A stretch of DNA of 9,461 nucleotides from CAVUAF01 sp964460655 (GTDB lineage Bacteria; Acidobacteriota; Terriglobia; Terriglobales; Acidobacteriaceae), in the NCBI GenBank assembly GCA_964460655.1, contig CAYWSH010000149.1:1-9461 (forward strand), in the 5' to 3' direction. Positions 1-8,507 of this stretch are shown piece by piece. Made by a program: the position numbers and the translations under genes. The notes beneath the pieces are model-generated. The model saw only the letters and a program-made list of their open reading frames with translations. It had not been told where the DNA came from and did no database searches. How positions within the stretch are numbered: the stretch's first letter is position 1; each line of letters opens with the position of its first letter.

Positions 1-24
1 TTCGAGATCGAGTCCACGCTGTAA
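1..24 (+). CDS. 3' end of an upstream gene (partial, product unknown)
   Basis: Frame 1 from the first base reads F-E-I-E-S-T-L and then TAA at 22-24. A strong hairpin terminator begins 18 nt after this stop, which is the usual arrangement at the end of a transcription unit and is the main reason for accepting the frame. Seven residues are too few to identify a family. The call rests on stop position and context only. Confidence 0.5.
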   Translation, partial: FEIESTL

Positions 25-42
25 CGCAAAGGTCCGAAAGAC

Positions 43-74
43 AAAGGCCGTCCCGAGACTTCGGGACGGCCTTT
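43..74 (+). terminator. Strong intrinsic terminator hairpin
   Basis: Positions 43-56 pair perfectly with 61-74, giving a 14-bp stem around the 4-nt loop GACT. The core is GGCCGTCCCGA against TCGGGACGGCC. The stem is flanked by AAA on the left and by a TTTT run (72-75) on the right, three of whose Ts pair with the As. The A/T flanks are symmetric, so it could work in both directions. It closes the upstream gene and insulates it from the phosphate uptake genes. Confidence 0.9.
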
Positions 75-82
75 TAGTTGCG

Positions 83-112
83 TTGACCCTTTTGTTTCCC
101 GCATGAGATAGT
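83..112 (+). promoter_or_regulatory. Candidate promoter for the DUF47-PiT operon
   Basis: TTGACC at 83-88 matches the sigma-70 -35 consensus at five of six positions. GATAGT at 107-112 matches the -10 consensus at four of six, with an 18-nt spacer. It lies just downstream of the terminator and would start transcription near 119, leaving a leader of about 60 nt before the ATG at 178. No Pho-box-like pair of direct repeats was visible, so there is no sequence sign of PhoB-type control. Confidence 0.35.
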
Positions 113-158
113 GAGCGGCTTCCAAACGCAGCGCTACGGTCGCGGTAGGCGTCAAAAT

Positions 159-171
159 CTCCCCGAGGGAG
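159..171 (+). promoter_or_regulatory. Ribosome binding site inside a small hairpin
   Basis: The Shine-Dalgarno-like GAGGGAG (165-171) lies about 6 nt before the ATG at 178 and decides that start. CTCCC (159-163) is perfectly complementary to GGGAG (167-171) across a 3-nt loop (CGA). The short hairpin could therefore mask the ribosome binding site. Pairing is seen directly; a regulatory role is inference, and a 5-bp stem can arise by chance in GC-rich DNA. Confidence 0.4.
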
Positions 172-177
172 CCGTAC

Positions 178-792
178 ATGGTCCGGATCATCCCGCGCGA
201 CGTGAAGTTCTTCGATATGTTCGCGCAAATGGCCGCCAACCTGAATGAAGGGGCGCGGTTGCTGGTCGAGGTCCTGAGTGACGACTCGAACCTCGAGACC
301 CGCGTGCAGAAGATCAAGGACATCGAGCACGAGGGCGACGACATGACGCACGCCGTCCTGACCAAGCTCAACCAGACGTTCATCACGCCCTTCGACCGCG
401 AAGACATCCATCGGCTGGCATCATCGCTGGATGATGTGCTGGACTTCATCAATGCGGCGGCTGAGCGACTGGTGGTGTACCGCATCAGCAATCCTCCATC
501 GGCGGCCGCAGATATCGCGCAGGTCATCGTGCGGCAGTGCCAGGCGTTGACTAAGGCGGTGGGGCTGCTGGAGAAGACGCAAGGCGTGCTCGAGTACTGC
601 GTCGAAGTCAATCGCCTGGAGAACGAAGCCGATGAACTGGCGCGGCAGGCCATCGGGAAGCTGTTCGAGCGCGAGAAGGACCCGATCGCACTGATCAAGC
701 TGAAAGAGCTGTACGAAGTCCTGGAGCGGGCCACGGACAAGGCGGAGGACGCCGCCAATGTGCTCGAGACCGTTGTCCTGAAGAGCCACTAG
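178..792 (+). CDS. DUF47 family (PhoU-like) phosphate transport accessory protein
   Basis: This 204-residue all-helical protein has the features of the DUF47 family, cytoplasmic relatives of PhoU that are usually encoded beside PiT phosphate permeases and thought to modulate them. Motifs seen are IEHEGDDMTH (residues 49-58), TPFDREDIHRL (70-80), RLENEADELAR (146-156) and ATDKAEDAANVLE (185-197). The repeated acidic E/D-x-x-x-D pattern is what PhoU-like folds use to bind metal ions. There is no signal peptide or membrane segment. Length is normal for the family (about 200-215). The start at 178 is supported by GAGGGAG 7 nt upstream. The gene ends 42 nt before the PiT gene, so the two are very likely co-transcribed. 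Family assignment is firm; the exact regulatory role is inferred from neighbours. Confidence 0.93.
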   Translation: MVRIIPRDVKFFDMFAQMAANLNEGARLLVEVLSDDSNLETRVQKIKDIEHEGDDMTHAVLTKLNQTFITPFDREDIHRLASSLDDVLDFINAAAERLVVYRISNPPSAAADIAQVIVRQCQALTKAVGLLEKTQGVLEYCVEVNRLENEADELARQAIGKLFEREKDPIALIKLKELYEVLERATDKAEDAANVLETVVLKSH

Positions 793-834
793 CCACCCTG
801 TGACCATCCATCGCCTGGCGAGGAAAGAACGCGC

Positions 835-1908
835 GTGAACGCTGGAGCTGTGCTCGTCGGTGTCACCGTCCTGATCGCCCTCACCTTTGATTTCATCAAC
901 GGCTTCCACGACGCCGCGAATAGCATTGCGACGATCGTCTCCACGCGCGTGCTCTCGCCGCGGCTGGCGGTGCTGTGGGCCGCGATCTTCAACTTTGTGG
1001 CCGCGTTCATCTTCGGGACGGCGGTGGCGAAGACGATCGCCAGCGGCATCATCGACCCGAAGCAGGCGACCGCCTACGTGATCCTCGCGGCGCTGATCGG
1101 CGCCATCGTGTGGAACCTGCTGACGTGGTGGTGGGGGCTGCCGAGTTCCTCGTCACACGCGCTGATGGGCGGGCTCGCGGGCGCCGGCATCGCACGTGCC
1201 GGGCTCAAGGTCCTGGTCTACGAACCGAAGTGGCAGTTACCGATCATCGGGATCGTGCCCGGGCTGGGCGACAAATGGATGCGCACCCTCGCCTTCATCT
1301 TCCTGGCGCCGATGATCGGCCTGGCGCTTGGTTTCCTGCTGATGGTGATCGTCTACTGGCTGTTCAGCCGGTCGCGGCCGCAGTCGGTGGACACGCTTTT
1401 TCGGCGGCTCCAGTTCATGTCGGCGGCGGCCTACAGCCTGGGACACGGCGGCAACGACGCCCAGAAGACGATGGGCGTGATCGCCGGCGCGCTGCTGGCC
1501 GGCGGCTACTTGACGCCGCAGGAATTCGCATCGGGCTGGGGCAGGATGCACTGGCCCATCATCCTCTCTGCACACGCAGCAATCGCGTTCGGCACGTATT
1601 TTGGTGGCTGGCGCATCGTGCACACGATGGGCTCGAAGATCACCAAGCTGAAACCCGTGGGCGGATTCTGCGCCGAGACCGCCGGCGCCATCACGCTCTT
1701 TACGATGTCATTCCAAGGCATTCCGGTATCGACGACGCACACCATCACGGGCGCGATCATGGGCGTCGGTGCGACGCATCGCCTTTCGGCGGTGCGCTGG
1801 GGCGTGGCGCGGCGCATCGTATGGGCATGGGTCCTGACGATCCCGGCGTCGGCAGGGGTGGCCGCGGCGGTTTACTGGCTGATCCGCATCGTCAACCCCG
1901 CCGCCTAG
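835..1908 (+). CDS. pit: PiT-family inorganic phosphate transporter
   Basis: This 357-residue inner-membrane permease probably takes up phosphate (as a metal-phosphate complex or by ion symport) with low affinity. The two inverted halves typical of PiT proteins are visible. The N-terminal signature GFHDAANSIAT (residues 23-33) is mirrored by GHGGNDAQKTMG (203-214), and GLPSSSSHALMGG (102-114) is mirrored by GIPVSTTHTITGA (295-307). Hydrophobic segments fill most of the chain, with a soluble loop between the halves. The start is GTG, preceded by AGGAAAG at 821-827 at a good distance. Upstream is the DUF47 partner; the next gene begins 29 nt after the stop but looks functionally unrelated. Family is certain; substrate could in principle be sulfate or another oxyanion, but the DUF47 neighbour favours phosphate. 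Confidence 0.96.
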   Translation: MNAGAVLVGVTVLIALTFDFINGFHDAANSIATIVSTRVLSPRLAVLWAAIFNFVAAFIFGTAVAKTIASGIIDPKQATAYVILAALIGAIVWNLLTWWWGLPSSSSHALMGGLAGAGIARAGLKVLVYEPKWQLPIIGIVPGLGDKWMRTLAFIFLAPMIGLALGFLLMVIVYWLFSRSRPQSVDTLFRRLQFMSAAAYSLGHGGNDAQKTMGVIAGALLAGGYLTPQEFASGWGRMHWPIILSAHAAIAFGTYFGGWRIVHTMGSKITKLKPVGGFCAETAGAITLFTMSFQGIPVSTTHTITGAIMGVGATHRLSAVRWGVARRIVWAWVLTIPASAGVAAAVYWLIRIVNPAA

Positions 1909-1920
1909 GTGTTTCTGCGC

Positions 1921-1926
1921 TAGAAT
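1921..1926 (+). promoter_or_regulatory. Candidate -10 element (TAGAAT) for the VWA gene
   Basis: TAGAAT differs from TATAAT at one position and is AT-rich against a GC-rich background, in the 29-nt gap between pit and the next gene. A start site about 7 nt downstream would leave a leader of only about 5 nt before the ATG at 1938. No convincing -35 hexamer is visible. The same hexamer sits at the same distance before dnaE. Confidence 0.35.
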
Positions 1927-1937
1927 CCGCAACTGTC

Positions 1938-3728
1938 ATGCCGCTGCGGTCCTCACGGCGCGCGCTCCTCTTCCTCTCCCTTGTCGCCGCCGTCTGCGGC
2001 GCCCAGCAGCTACCGGCCGCCAGCAAGAGCGACGACAAGAAGACGACCGTCCCGCGCTTCGCTTCGAGCACGGAGCTCGTCATGGTGCCAGCGATCGTGA
2101 CCAACAGCGCCGGAGATCATCTGCGAGGGCTGAAGCGCGAGGACTTTCAGCTGGTGGAAGATGGTGTTGAGCAACGCGTCGCAGTCTTCGAAGAGGTCAC
2201 GACCACGAACGAGCGTGTCGTTCCAGTCCTCGCGGCGACCAGTAAGCCGGAGTTCACGAATCGCACACCCGGGGGCAAGGCCGCATCGTCGGCACGGCGG
2301 CTCACCATCATTGCGCTTGACCTGATCAACACGCTGCCCGAAGAGCAGATCTATGCACGCGAGCAGTTGCTGCAGTACATCGGCGACATCGCGGCGTCGC
2401 GTGAACTGTTCGCGCTCTATGTGATCTCGCGCAACGGCAACCTGCGCGTGGTGCATAACTTCACCGATGATCCGCAGCGGCTATTGCAGGCGGCGAAGAG
2501 GGTGCAGGCCTCGGCGCGGCAACTGACCGAGCAGCCGAGTATGGAAGCGCTACCGAGCGAGCGCCTGGCGCTCGAGAGTTCGTTCACCGTTGGCTCGCTG
2601 ACCGGCGAGTTGATGGAGATCATGCAGCAGGCGGAAGAAGCCGACAAGAACGACACGGCTTTCCTCAATAAGCTGGCGGCGACGTACACGATGCAAGCCA
2701 TCCAGCAACTGGCGAACCGCTATGCCAGCGTCCCGGGAAGGAAGTCGCTGCTGTGGCTGACCGGCGGCTTCCCGTTCACGCTGAGCGACCAGCTGGGCGA
2801 CTACCTGAACATGCGTCCGACGCAGCTGCAGCCGCCAGGCCTGACGTCGTTCATCGGGATCGCGAAGGCCGGACGCATGGCACTGAATGACATCCTGCCG
2901 CTCTATCAGCGCGTATGGAAGGACCTGGCGAACGCGCAGATGGCGATCTATCCCGTCGACGTGCGCGGATTGACCACCGTTGGGACACTGCCGGTCTCGA
3001 CATGGGGCACCGGCGCGAGCACGTATGCGCACGATGCGTCGTGGGAAAACACCGAGCGCCAGGGCACGATGCAGGCCTTTGCTCAGGAGACCGGCGGCAA
3101 AGCGTTCTACAACACGAATGACCTGCGGCGTGCGTACAGCGAGGCGGTGAAGGACTCCGAGAGCTACTACATGCTCGGCTACTACATGAATCGCGCGCGC
3201 CTGAAGCCCGGCTGGCACAAGGTGAATGTGCGCGTTCGTGGCCGCGGCCGGGTGCAGGTTCGCGCGCGCAGCGGCTACTTCCTGACAGCCGCAAAAGACG
3301 ACAGCTTCAGTGCGCGTTTGCGCGACCTGAATACTGCGGTTCTGTCACCGCTTGATTACACAGCCGTGGAGCTCACGGCGAGCTGGGAATCGGTGCTGGA
3401 AGGCAGCAAGCCGGGCATGAAACGGGCGCGCTTCAAGCTGGTGATGCCGCCAGACTTCTGCACGATCGACGACGCGGATGACAATCACTTCATCATGGAA
3501 GTCGTCGCCGTGGCGCGCACGCCGGAGGGCAAGGTCGCGGCGGAGCCGTTCAGCGAGAGCCTGGAATCGAATCTGCAGTCCGCAAGCGTGCAGCGATTGC
3601 GCGGCGAAGGCCTGACGTATCGCAATTCACTCGAGCTGCCGCCGGGCGAGTACAGCGTGCGCTTCGTGGTGCGCGACGGCCTCTCCGGCCGGATGGGCAG
3701 CGTGGCCGCGCCGTTGCGGGTCGAATAG
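1938..3728 (+). CDS. Secreted VWFA-related Acidobacterial domain protein
   Basis: This 596-residue protein matches the VWFA-related family that is expanded in Acidobacteriota; its function is not known in detail. An N-terminal signal peptide is clear: basic RSSRR (residues 4-8), a hydrophobic core to about 19, and likely cleavage after CGA (20-22). Residues 41-90 form a beta module (VTNSAGDHLRGLKREDFQLVEDG) typical of the family. The VWA-like core begins at LTIIALDLINT (122-132), where D128-x-x-N131-T132 stands in for the classical D-x-S-x-S metal site. Family signatures PGRKSLLWLTGGFP (266-279), ETGGKAFYNTNDLRRA (384-399), YYMLGYY (410-416) and RSGYF (444-448) follow. A further beta-rich region (about 470-596) ends the protein. 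The ATG at 1938 was chosen because the signal peptide begins there; the open frame continues upstream only as a shadow of pit. No strong Shine-Dalgarno sequence is visible. It probably acts in the periplasm or outside the cell in protein binding. Confidence 0.9.
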   Translation: MPLRSSRRALLFLSLVAAVCGAQQLPAASKSDDKKTTVPRFASSTELVMVPAIVTNSAGDHLRGLKREDFQLVEDGVEQRVAVFEEVTTTNERVVPVLAATSKPEFTNRTPGGKAASSARRLTIIALDLINTLPEEQIYAREQLLQYIGDIAASRELFALYVISRNGNLRVVHNFTDDPQRLLQAAKRVQASARQLTEQPSMEALPSERLALESSFTVGSLTGELMEIMQQAEEADKNDTAFLNKLAATYTMQAIQQLANRYASVPGRKSLLWLTGGFPFTLSDQLGDYLNMRPTQLQPPGLTSFIGIAKAGRMALNDILPLYQRVWKDLANAQMAIYPVDVRGLTTVGTLPVSTWGTGASTYAHDASWENTERQGTMQAFAQETGGKAFYNTNDLRRAYSEAVKDSESYYMLGYYMNRARLKPGWHKVNVRVRGRGRVQVRARSGYFLTAAKDDSFSARLRDLNTAVLSPLDYTAVELTASWESVLEGSKPGMKRARFKLVMPPDFCTIDDADDNHFIMEVVAVARTPEGKVAAEPFSESLESNLQSASVQRLRGEGLTYRNSLELPPGEYSVRFVVRDGLSGRMGSVAAPLRVE

Positions 3729-3743
3729 CGACTGCACCAAGAC

Positions 3744-3752
3744 TGCTACAAT
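3744..3752 (+). promoter_or_regulatory. Extended -10 promoter element for ribBA
   Basis: TGCTACAAT fits the extended -10 form TG-n-TAnAAT exactly. It lies in the 60-nt gap between the VWA gene and ribBA. Extended -10 promoters can work without a good -35, and none is seen here. Transcription would start near 3759-3760, directly before a small palindrome, giving a leader of about 30 nt. Confidence 0.45.
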
Positions 3753-3760
3753 CGTCCTCA

Positions 3761-3775
3761 GCGGCTTGAAGCCGC
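3761..3775 (+). repeat. Palindrome / hairpin in the ribBA leader
   Basis: GCGGCTT (3761-3767) and AAGCCGC (3769-3775) are perfect inverted repeats around one base. As RNA they would form a five-base-pair GC stem with a TTGAA loop. It would lie almost at the 5' end of the ribBA transcript if the upstream extended -10 is used. There is no T-run, so it is not a terminator, and it is far too small and unlike an FMN riboswitch. It could be a stabilising 5' hairpin, an operator, or a copy of a dispersed palindromic repeat. Confidence 0.5.
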
Positions 3776-3788
3776 GCCCTTACGAAAA

Positions 3789-4952
<1,164 letters not shown>

Positions 4953-4980
4953 ACGCTGCGATTTCCAAGGCTTTCCCGCC

Positions 4981-4989
4981 TTATCCACA
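4981..4989 (+). promoter_or_regulatory. Perfect DnaA box upstream of dnaE
   Basis: TTATCCACA is an exact match to the high-affinity DnaA box (TTATNCACA). It is the only such site I noticed in the window and lies in the 78-nt gap between ribBA and dnaE, 24 nt before the candidate -10 at 5014. A DnaA molecule here would sit around -45 to -37 relative to the expected start site. The match is seen directly; control of dnaE by DnaA is inference. Confidence 0.55.
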
Positions 4990-5013
4990 GCCAGAATCGC
5001 TTCCCATCACCGT

Positions 5014-5019
5014 TAGAAT
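5014..5019 (+). promoter_or_regulatory. Candidate -10 element (TAGAAT) for dnaE
   Basis: TAGAAT lies exactly 11 nt before the dnaE ATG, the same hexamer and spacing as at the VWA gene. Transcription would begin about 4-5 nt before the ATG, giving an essentially leaderless message. This fits the lack of a clear Shine-Dalgarno sequence in front of dnaE. No -35 hexamer is recognisable. Confidence 0.4.
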
Positions 5020-5030
5020 AGAAGCACCCA

Positions 5031-8000
5031 ATGCCTGACTTCGTCCATCTGCACTTGCACACCGATTACTCGCTGCTGGATGGCGCGTGCGAGATCGAGA
5101 AGCTCATGGCGCGCGTCGCCGAGCTGAAGATGCCGGCGGTGGCGTGCACCGACCACGGGAACATCTTTTCGGCGGTGGCGTTCCACAGCGAGGCGAAGAA
5201 GGCCGGCGTAAAGCCGATCATCGGGTGCGAGCTGTACATCTGCAAAAAGGACGACCACGACATCGAGCGCACGCCTCCCGATGGCGACAGCTACAACCAC
5301 CTGCTCGTGCTGGCGGAGAACGAAGAGGGCTATCGCAACCTGGTGAAGATCACCAGCGAGGCGTCGCTGCGCGGCTTCTACTACAAGCCGCGCGTCAGCA
5401 AGGCATTTCTCGCGAAGCATGCGAAGGGTTTGATAGCGCTCTCCGGCTGCCTGAAGGGCGAAGTCGCTGAACGCCTGATGGAAGAGAAATACGACGCGGC
5501 GCGCGCGGCGGCGATCAACTTCAGGGAGATATTCGGAGTCGACAACTTCTTCCTCGAGATACAGGACCAGGGCCTGGCGATGGAGCACAAGATCCATCCT
5601 GGCTTGTTCCAGCTCGAGAAGGAACTCGGCATCCCGCTGGTCGCGACCAACGATTCGCACTACATCTGCGAGGACGATGCGTACGCGCACGATGTGCTCG
5701 TTTGCGTCCAGACGGGCAAATCGATCAACGACGAGAAGCGGCTGAAGTTCCAGACGAACCAGTTCTTCGTGAAAAGCGCCGAGGAGATGGGCCGCGTCTT
5801 CCGCGATGCGCCGCAGGTGCTGGCGCGCACGCTAGGGATTGCGGAGCGCTGCAATCTCGAACTGCAGAAGGTCGCGAATCCTTTCCCTGAGTTTGCTGTC
5901 CCCGCGGGCTACACGCTCGATAGCTACTTCGAGCACGTGGCGCGCGAGGGCTTTGCGAAGCGGCTGGAAGCGTTGCAGCCGCTGGCGGACGCGGGGCGGC
6001 TGAAGCATCCGCTCAGCGATTACGAGCAGCGGTTGACGCAGGAGATCAGCGTCATCCGTCAGATGAAGTATTCCGGCTATTTCCTTATCGTGTGGGACTT
6101 TGTCCGCTACGCGAAGGAGCGCGGGATTCCCGTCGGACCGGGGCGCGGTTCGGCAGCGAGCTCGATGGTCGCGTACTCGCTGCGCATCACCGACATCGAT
6201 CCTATTCAGAACGAGCTGTACTTCGAGCGCTTCCTGAATCCGGAGCGCGTCGAGATGCCGGACATCGACATGGACTTTTGCATGAACCGGCGCGGCGAGG
6301 TGATCGACTACGTGACGCGCAAGTACGGGCGCGAGAATGTGGCGCAGATCATCACGTTCGGCACGATGGCGGCGAAAGCGGCGATCAAGGACGTTGGGCG
6401 CGTGCTCGAGATGCCCTACGCCGACGTGGACCGCATCGCCAAGATGGTGCCGCCCACGCTGAACATCACGCTGAAGCAGGCGCTGGAGGATTCGCCGCCG
6501 CTACAGCAGGCGTACGACAACGAAGAGCAGGTGAAGAACGTCCTCGACACGGCGATGAAGCTCGAGGGCCTGGTGCGCAATTCGGGCGTGCATGCGGCGG
6601 GTGTCGTCATCTCGCCGCGTCCGCTCACCGACCTGGTGCCGCTCTACAAGACGAAGAACGACGAGATCGTGACCGCCTTCGATATGAAGGCGGTCGGCAA
6701 GATGGGCCTGCTGAAGATGGATTTCCTCGGGCTCACCACGCTCACGATCATTGACGACACGCTGCGCCTGATCCAGGAGACGCAAGGCGAGCGGCTCGAC
6801 ATGAACGCCATCCCGCTGGACGACCAGGAGATCTACGAGAAGGTCTTCCACACAGCGCTGACGAGCGGCATCTTCCAGTTCGAATCGGGCGGCATGCGCG
6901 ACGTGCTGAAACGCTACAAGCCGACGTCCATCGACGACCTCACCGCGTTGAACGCGCTGTACCGCCCCGGGCCGATGCAGATGATCGATGACTTCATCGA
7001 CCGCAAATGGGGACGCAAGAAGATCGAGTACGAGCTGCCCGAGCAGGAAGCGATCCTGCGGGAAACGTTCGGCGTCATGGTCTATCAGGAGCAGGTGATG
7101 CAGATCGCGAACCGGCTCGCCGGCTATTCACTCGGCGAGGCGGACCTGCTGCGGCGCGCCATGGGCAAGAAGATCGCGGAGGAGATGGCGAAGCAGCGCG
7201 AGCGCTTCGTGAAAGGCGCCGTCCAGCGCGGGTTTCCGGAGAAGAAGATCGTCAAGATCTTCGACCTGATGGAGCAGTTCGCGAAATACGGTTTTCCCAA
7301 AGCGCACTCGGCCGCGTACGCGCTGCTGGCCTATCACACGGCGTATCTGAAGACGCGCTACTCGGTGGAGTTCATGGCCGCGTTGCTTACGTCGCAGACG
7401 GGCGACACCGACAGCGTCGTGAAATACATCAACGAGTGCCGCGAGATGGGCATCGCCGTCGAGCCGCCGGACGTGAACGTGAGCGATGCGAACTTCACGC
7501 CGCACGGCAACGCGATCCGCTTCGGTCTCGCGGCGGTGAAGAACGTGGGGCGCAACGCGATCGACGCGATCGCGGCGGCGCGCAAGGAGCTAGGGCGGTT
7601 CAGCTCGATCTTCGAGTTCTGCGAGAAAGTAGATCTGCGCCTGTTGAACCGGCGCGTGCTCGAGTCGCTGATCAAAGCGGGCGCGATGGATTCGCTCGGG
7701 CGGCGCGCGCAGCTGGCGGCAGTCCTTGATCGTGCTATGGAGCAGGCGCAGAAAGCCGCGCGCGATCGCGATTCCGGCCAGCACGGCCTGTTCGGCGTAT
7801 TCAACGACGATGCGCCGGCTGCGGCACCGGCGGATAAGTTGCCGGACGTGCCCGATTGGGACGAGCACACGCGACTTGCCGGCGAAAAAGAGATGCTGGG
7901 TTTCTTCATCACCGGGCATCCGCTGGAGAAGTATCGCGACAAGCTGCTCGACTTCGGCGCGCGGACCATCGAAGACGTGAGCGCGATGAAGCTCTCGACC

Positions 8001-8507
8001 GGCAAGGACGAACTGCTGATCGGCGGCGTCATCAGCGGCGTGCGCGTGCAGAAATCGAAGCGCGGTGAGCTATACGCGCAGGGCACGCTGGAAGACATCA
8101 CGGGCAAGCTCGATTTCGTCGTCTTCTCCGAACCGTACCGGCGTCTTGCCGAGAAGCTCAAGCTCACGGTGCCCGTGCTCCTCCGCGCCGGCCTGCGCGT
8201 GGAAGAGGGCGCGAGCAACAAGCTCACGGTGGGCGAGATCACACCGCTGGACGAGGCACAACCGAAGCTGCCGCGGTCCTTGCGCATCCGCATCCCGCTG
8301 GAGAGCGCGGGCGCAGCCACCGTCGATGACCTGCATGCGTTGTGCTCGGAACGGCGCGGCGATGCGCGGGTGCTCTTCGACGTGGAGCGCACCGGCGACT
8401 TCATGGTCGTGATGGAAGCGGAGCGCTATAATGTCCATCCCGACCGCGCGTTCATTGCGCGGGTGGAAGAGCTGTGCGGGCGCGGCAGCGTCCGCATCAT
8501 TGACTAG
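5031..8507 (+). CDS. dnaE: DNA polymerase III alpha subunit
   Basis: This 1158-residue protein is the catalytic subunit of the replicative polymerase, close in length to E. coli DnaE (1160). The N-terminal PHP domain carries a full set of apparent metal ligands: H8, H10, D17, H42 (TDHGN), E67 (GCELY), H90 (NHLLVLAEN), C140 (LSGC), D208 and H210 (TNDSHY). The palm has the catalytic aspartates D411 and D413 (PDIDMDF) and D564 (KMDFLGL). Fingers motifs RPGPMQMIDDFI and YQEQVM (from 685) follow. A helix-hairpin-helix region lies near 830-890. QHGLF (917-921) fits the sliding-clamp binding motif, and an OB fold follows at about 993-1070. The C-terminal domain ends normally. The start fits the family's FVHLHLHTDYS beginning. 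The gene is intact and sits between ribBA and accA; an upstream DnaA box may tie it to replication control. Confidence 0.98.
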   Translation: MPDFVHLHLHTDYSLLDGACEIEKLMARVAELKMPAVACTDHGNIFSAVAFHSEAKKAGVKPIIGCELYICKKDDHDIERTPPDGDSYNHLLVLAENEEGYRNLVKITSEASLRGFYYKPRVSKAFLAKHAKGLIALSGCLKGEVAERLMEEKYDAARAAAINFREIFGVDNFFLEIQDQGLAMEHKIHPGLFQLEKELGIPLVATNDSHYICEDDAYAHDVLVCVQTGKSINDEKRLKFQTNQFFVKSAEEMGRVFRDAPQVLARTLGIAERCNLELQKVANPFPEFAVPAGYTLDSYFEHVAREGFAKRLEALQPLADAGRLKHPLSDYEQRLTQEISVIRQMKYSGYFLIVWDFVRYAKERGIPVGPGRGSAASSMVAYSLRITDIDPIQNELYFERFLNPERVEMPDIDMDFCMNRRGEVIDYVTRKYGRENVAQIITFGTMAAKAAIKDVGRVLEMPYADVDRIAKMVPPTLNITLKQALEDSPPLQQAYDNEEQVKNVLDTAMKLEGLVRNSGVHAAGVVISPRPLTDLVPLYKTKNDEIVTAFDMKAVGKMGLLKMDFLGLTTLTIIDDTLRLIQETQGERLDMNAIPLDDQEIYEKVFHTALTSGIFQFESGGMRDVLKRYKPTSIDDLTALNALYRPGPMQMIDDFIDRKWGRKKIEYELPEQEAILRETFGVMVYQEQVMQIANRLAGYSLGEADLLRRAMGKKIAEEMAKQRERFVKGAVQRGFPEKKIVKIFDLMEQFAKYGFPKAHSAAYALLAYHTAYLKTRYSVEFMAALLTSQTGDTDSVVKYINECREMGIAVEPPDVNVSDANFTPHGNAIRFGLAAVKNVGRNAIDAIAAARKELGRFSSIFEFCEKVDLRLLNRRVLESLIKAGAMDSLGRRAQLAAVLDRAMEQAQKAARDRDSGQHGLFGVFNDDAPAAAPADKLPDVPDWDEHTRLAGEKEMLGFFITGHPLEKYRDKLLDFGARTIEDVSAMKLSTGKDELLIGGVISGVRVQKSKRGELYAQGTLEDITGKLDFVVFSEPYRRLAEKLKLTVPVLLRAGLRVEEGASNKLTVGEITPLDEAQPKLPRSLRIRIPLESAGAATVDDLHALCSERRGDARVLFDVERTGDFMVVMEAERYNVHPDRAFIARVEELCGRGSVRIID
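8427..8432 (+). promoter_or_regulatory. Possible internal promoter (TATAAT) at the dnaE 3' end, for accA
   Basis: A perfect -10 hexamer TATAAT lies inside dnaE, 254 nt before the accA start, using Tyr-TAT and Asn-AAT codons where this DNA mostly uses TAC and AAC. No good -35 hexamer or extended -10 TG is present. It could supply accA, which has no other obvious promoter in the 178-nt gap. This is weak evidence from one short motif. Confidence 0.2.

Noticed and set aside
975..1937. Upstream extension of the VWA reading frame over pit
   Set aside because: The extension is Arg/His/Asp-rich, lies entirely over the well-recognised PiT gene in another frame, and the signal peptide starts at 1938.
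1980..2003. Lipoprotein signal in the VWA protein (Cys20)
   Set aside because: The residues before the Cys (A-A-V) lack the small residue required at -1 of a lipobox; a standard signal peptidase I site fits better.
3729..3788. FMN riboswitch before ribBA
   Set aside because: The gap is only 60 nt and lacks the conserved RFN element; only a small palindrome is present.
8159..8231. 13-nt direct repeat (CAAGCTCACGGTG) 60 nt apart
   Set aside because: Both copies encode K-L-T-V within the DnaE OB-fold region. This is best explained by coding and codon preference.
7358..8404. Long Ser/Arg-rich open frame on the minus strand opposite dnaE
   Set aside because: Low-complexity shadow of dnaE produced by high third-position GC.
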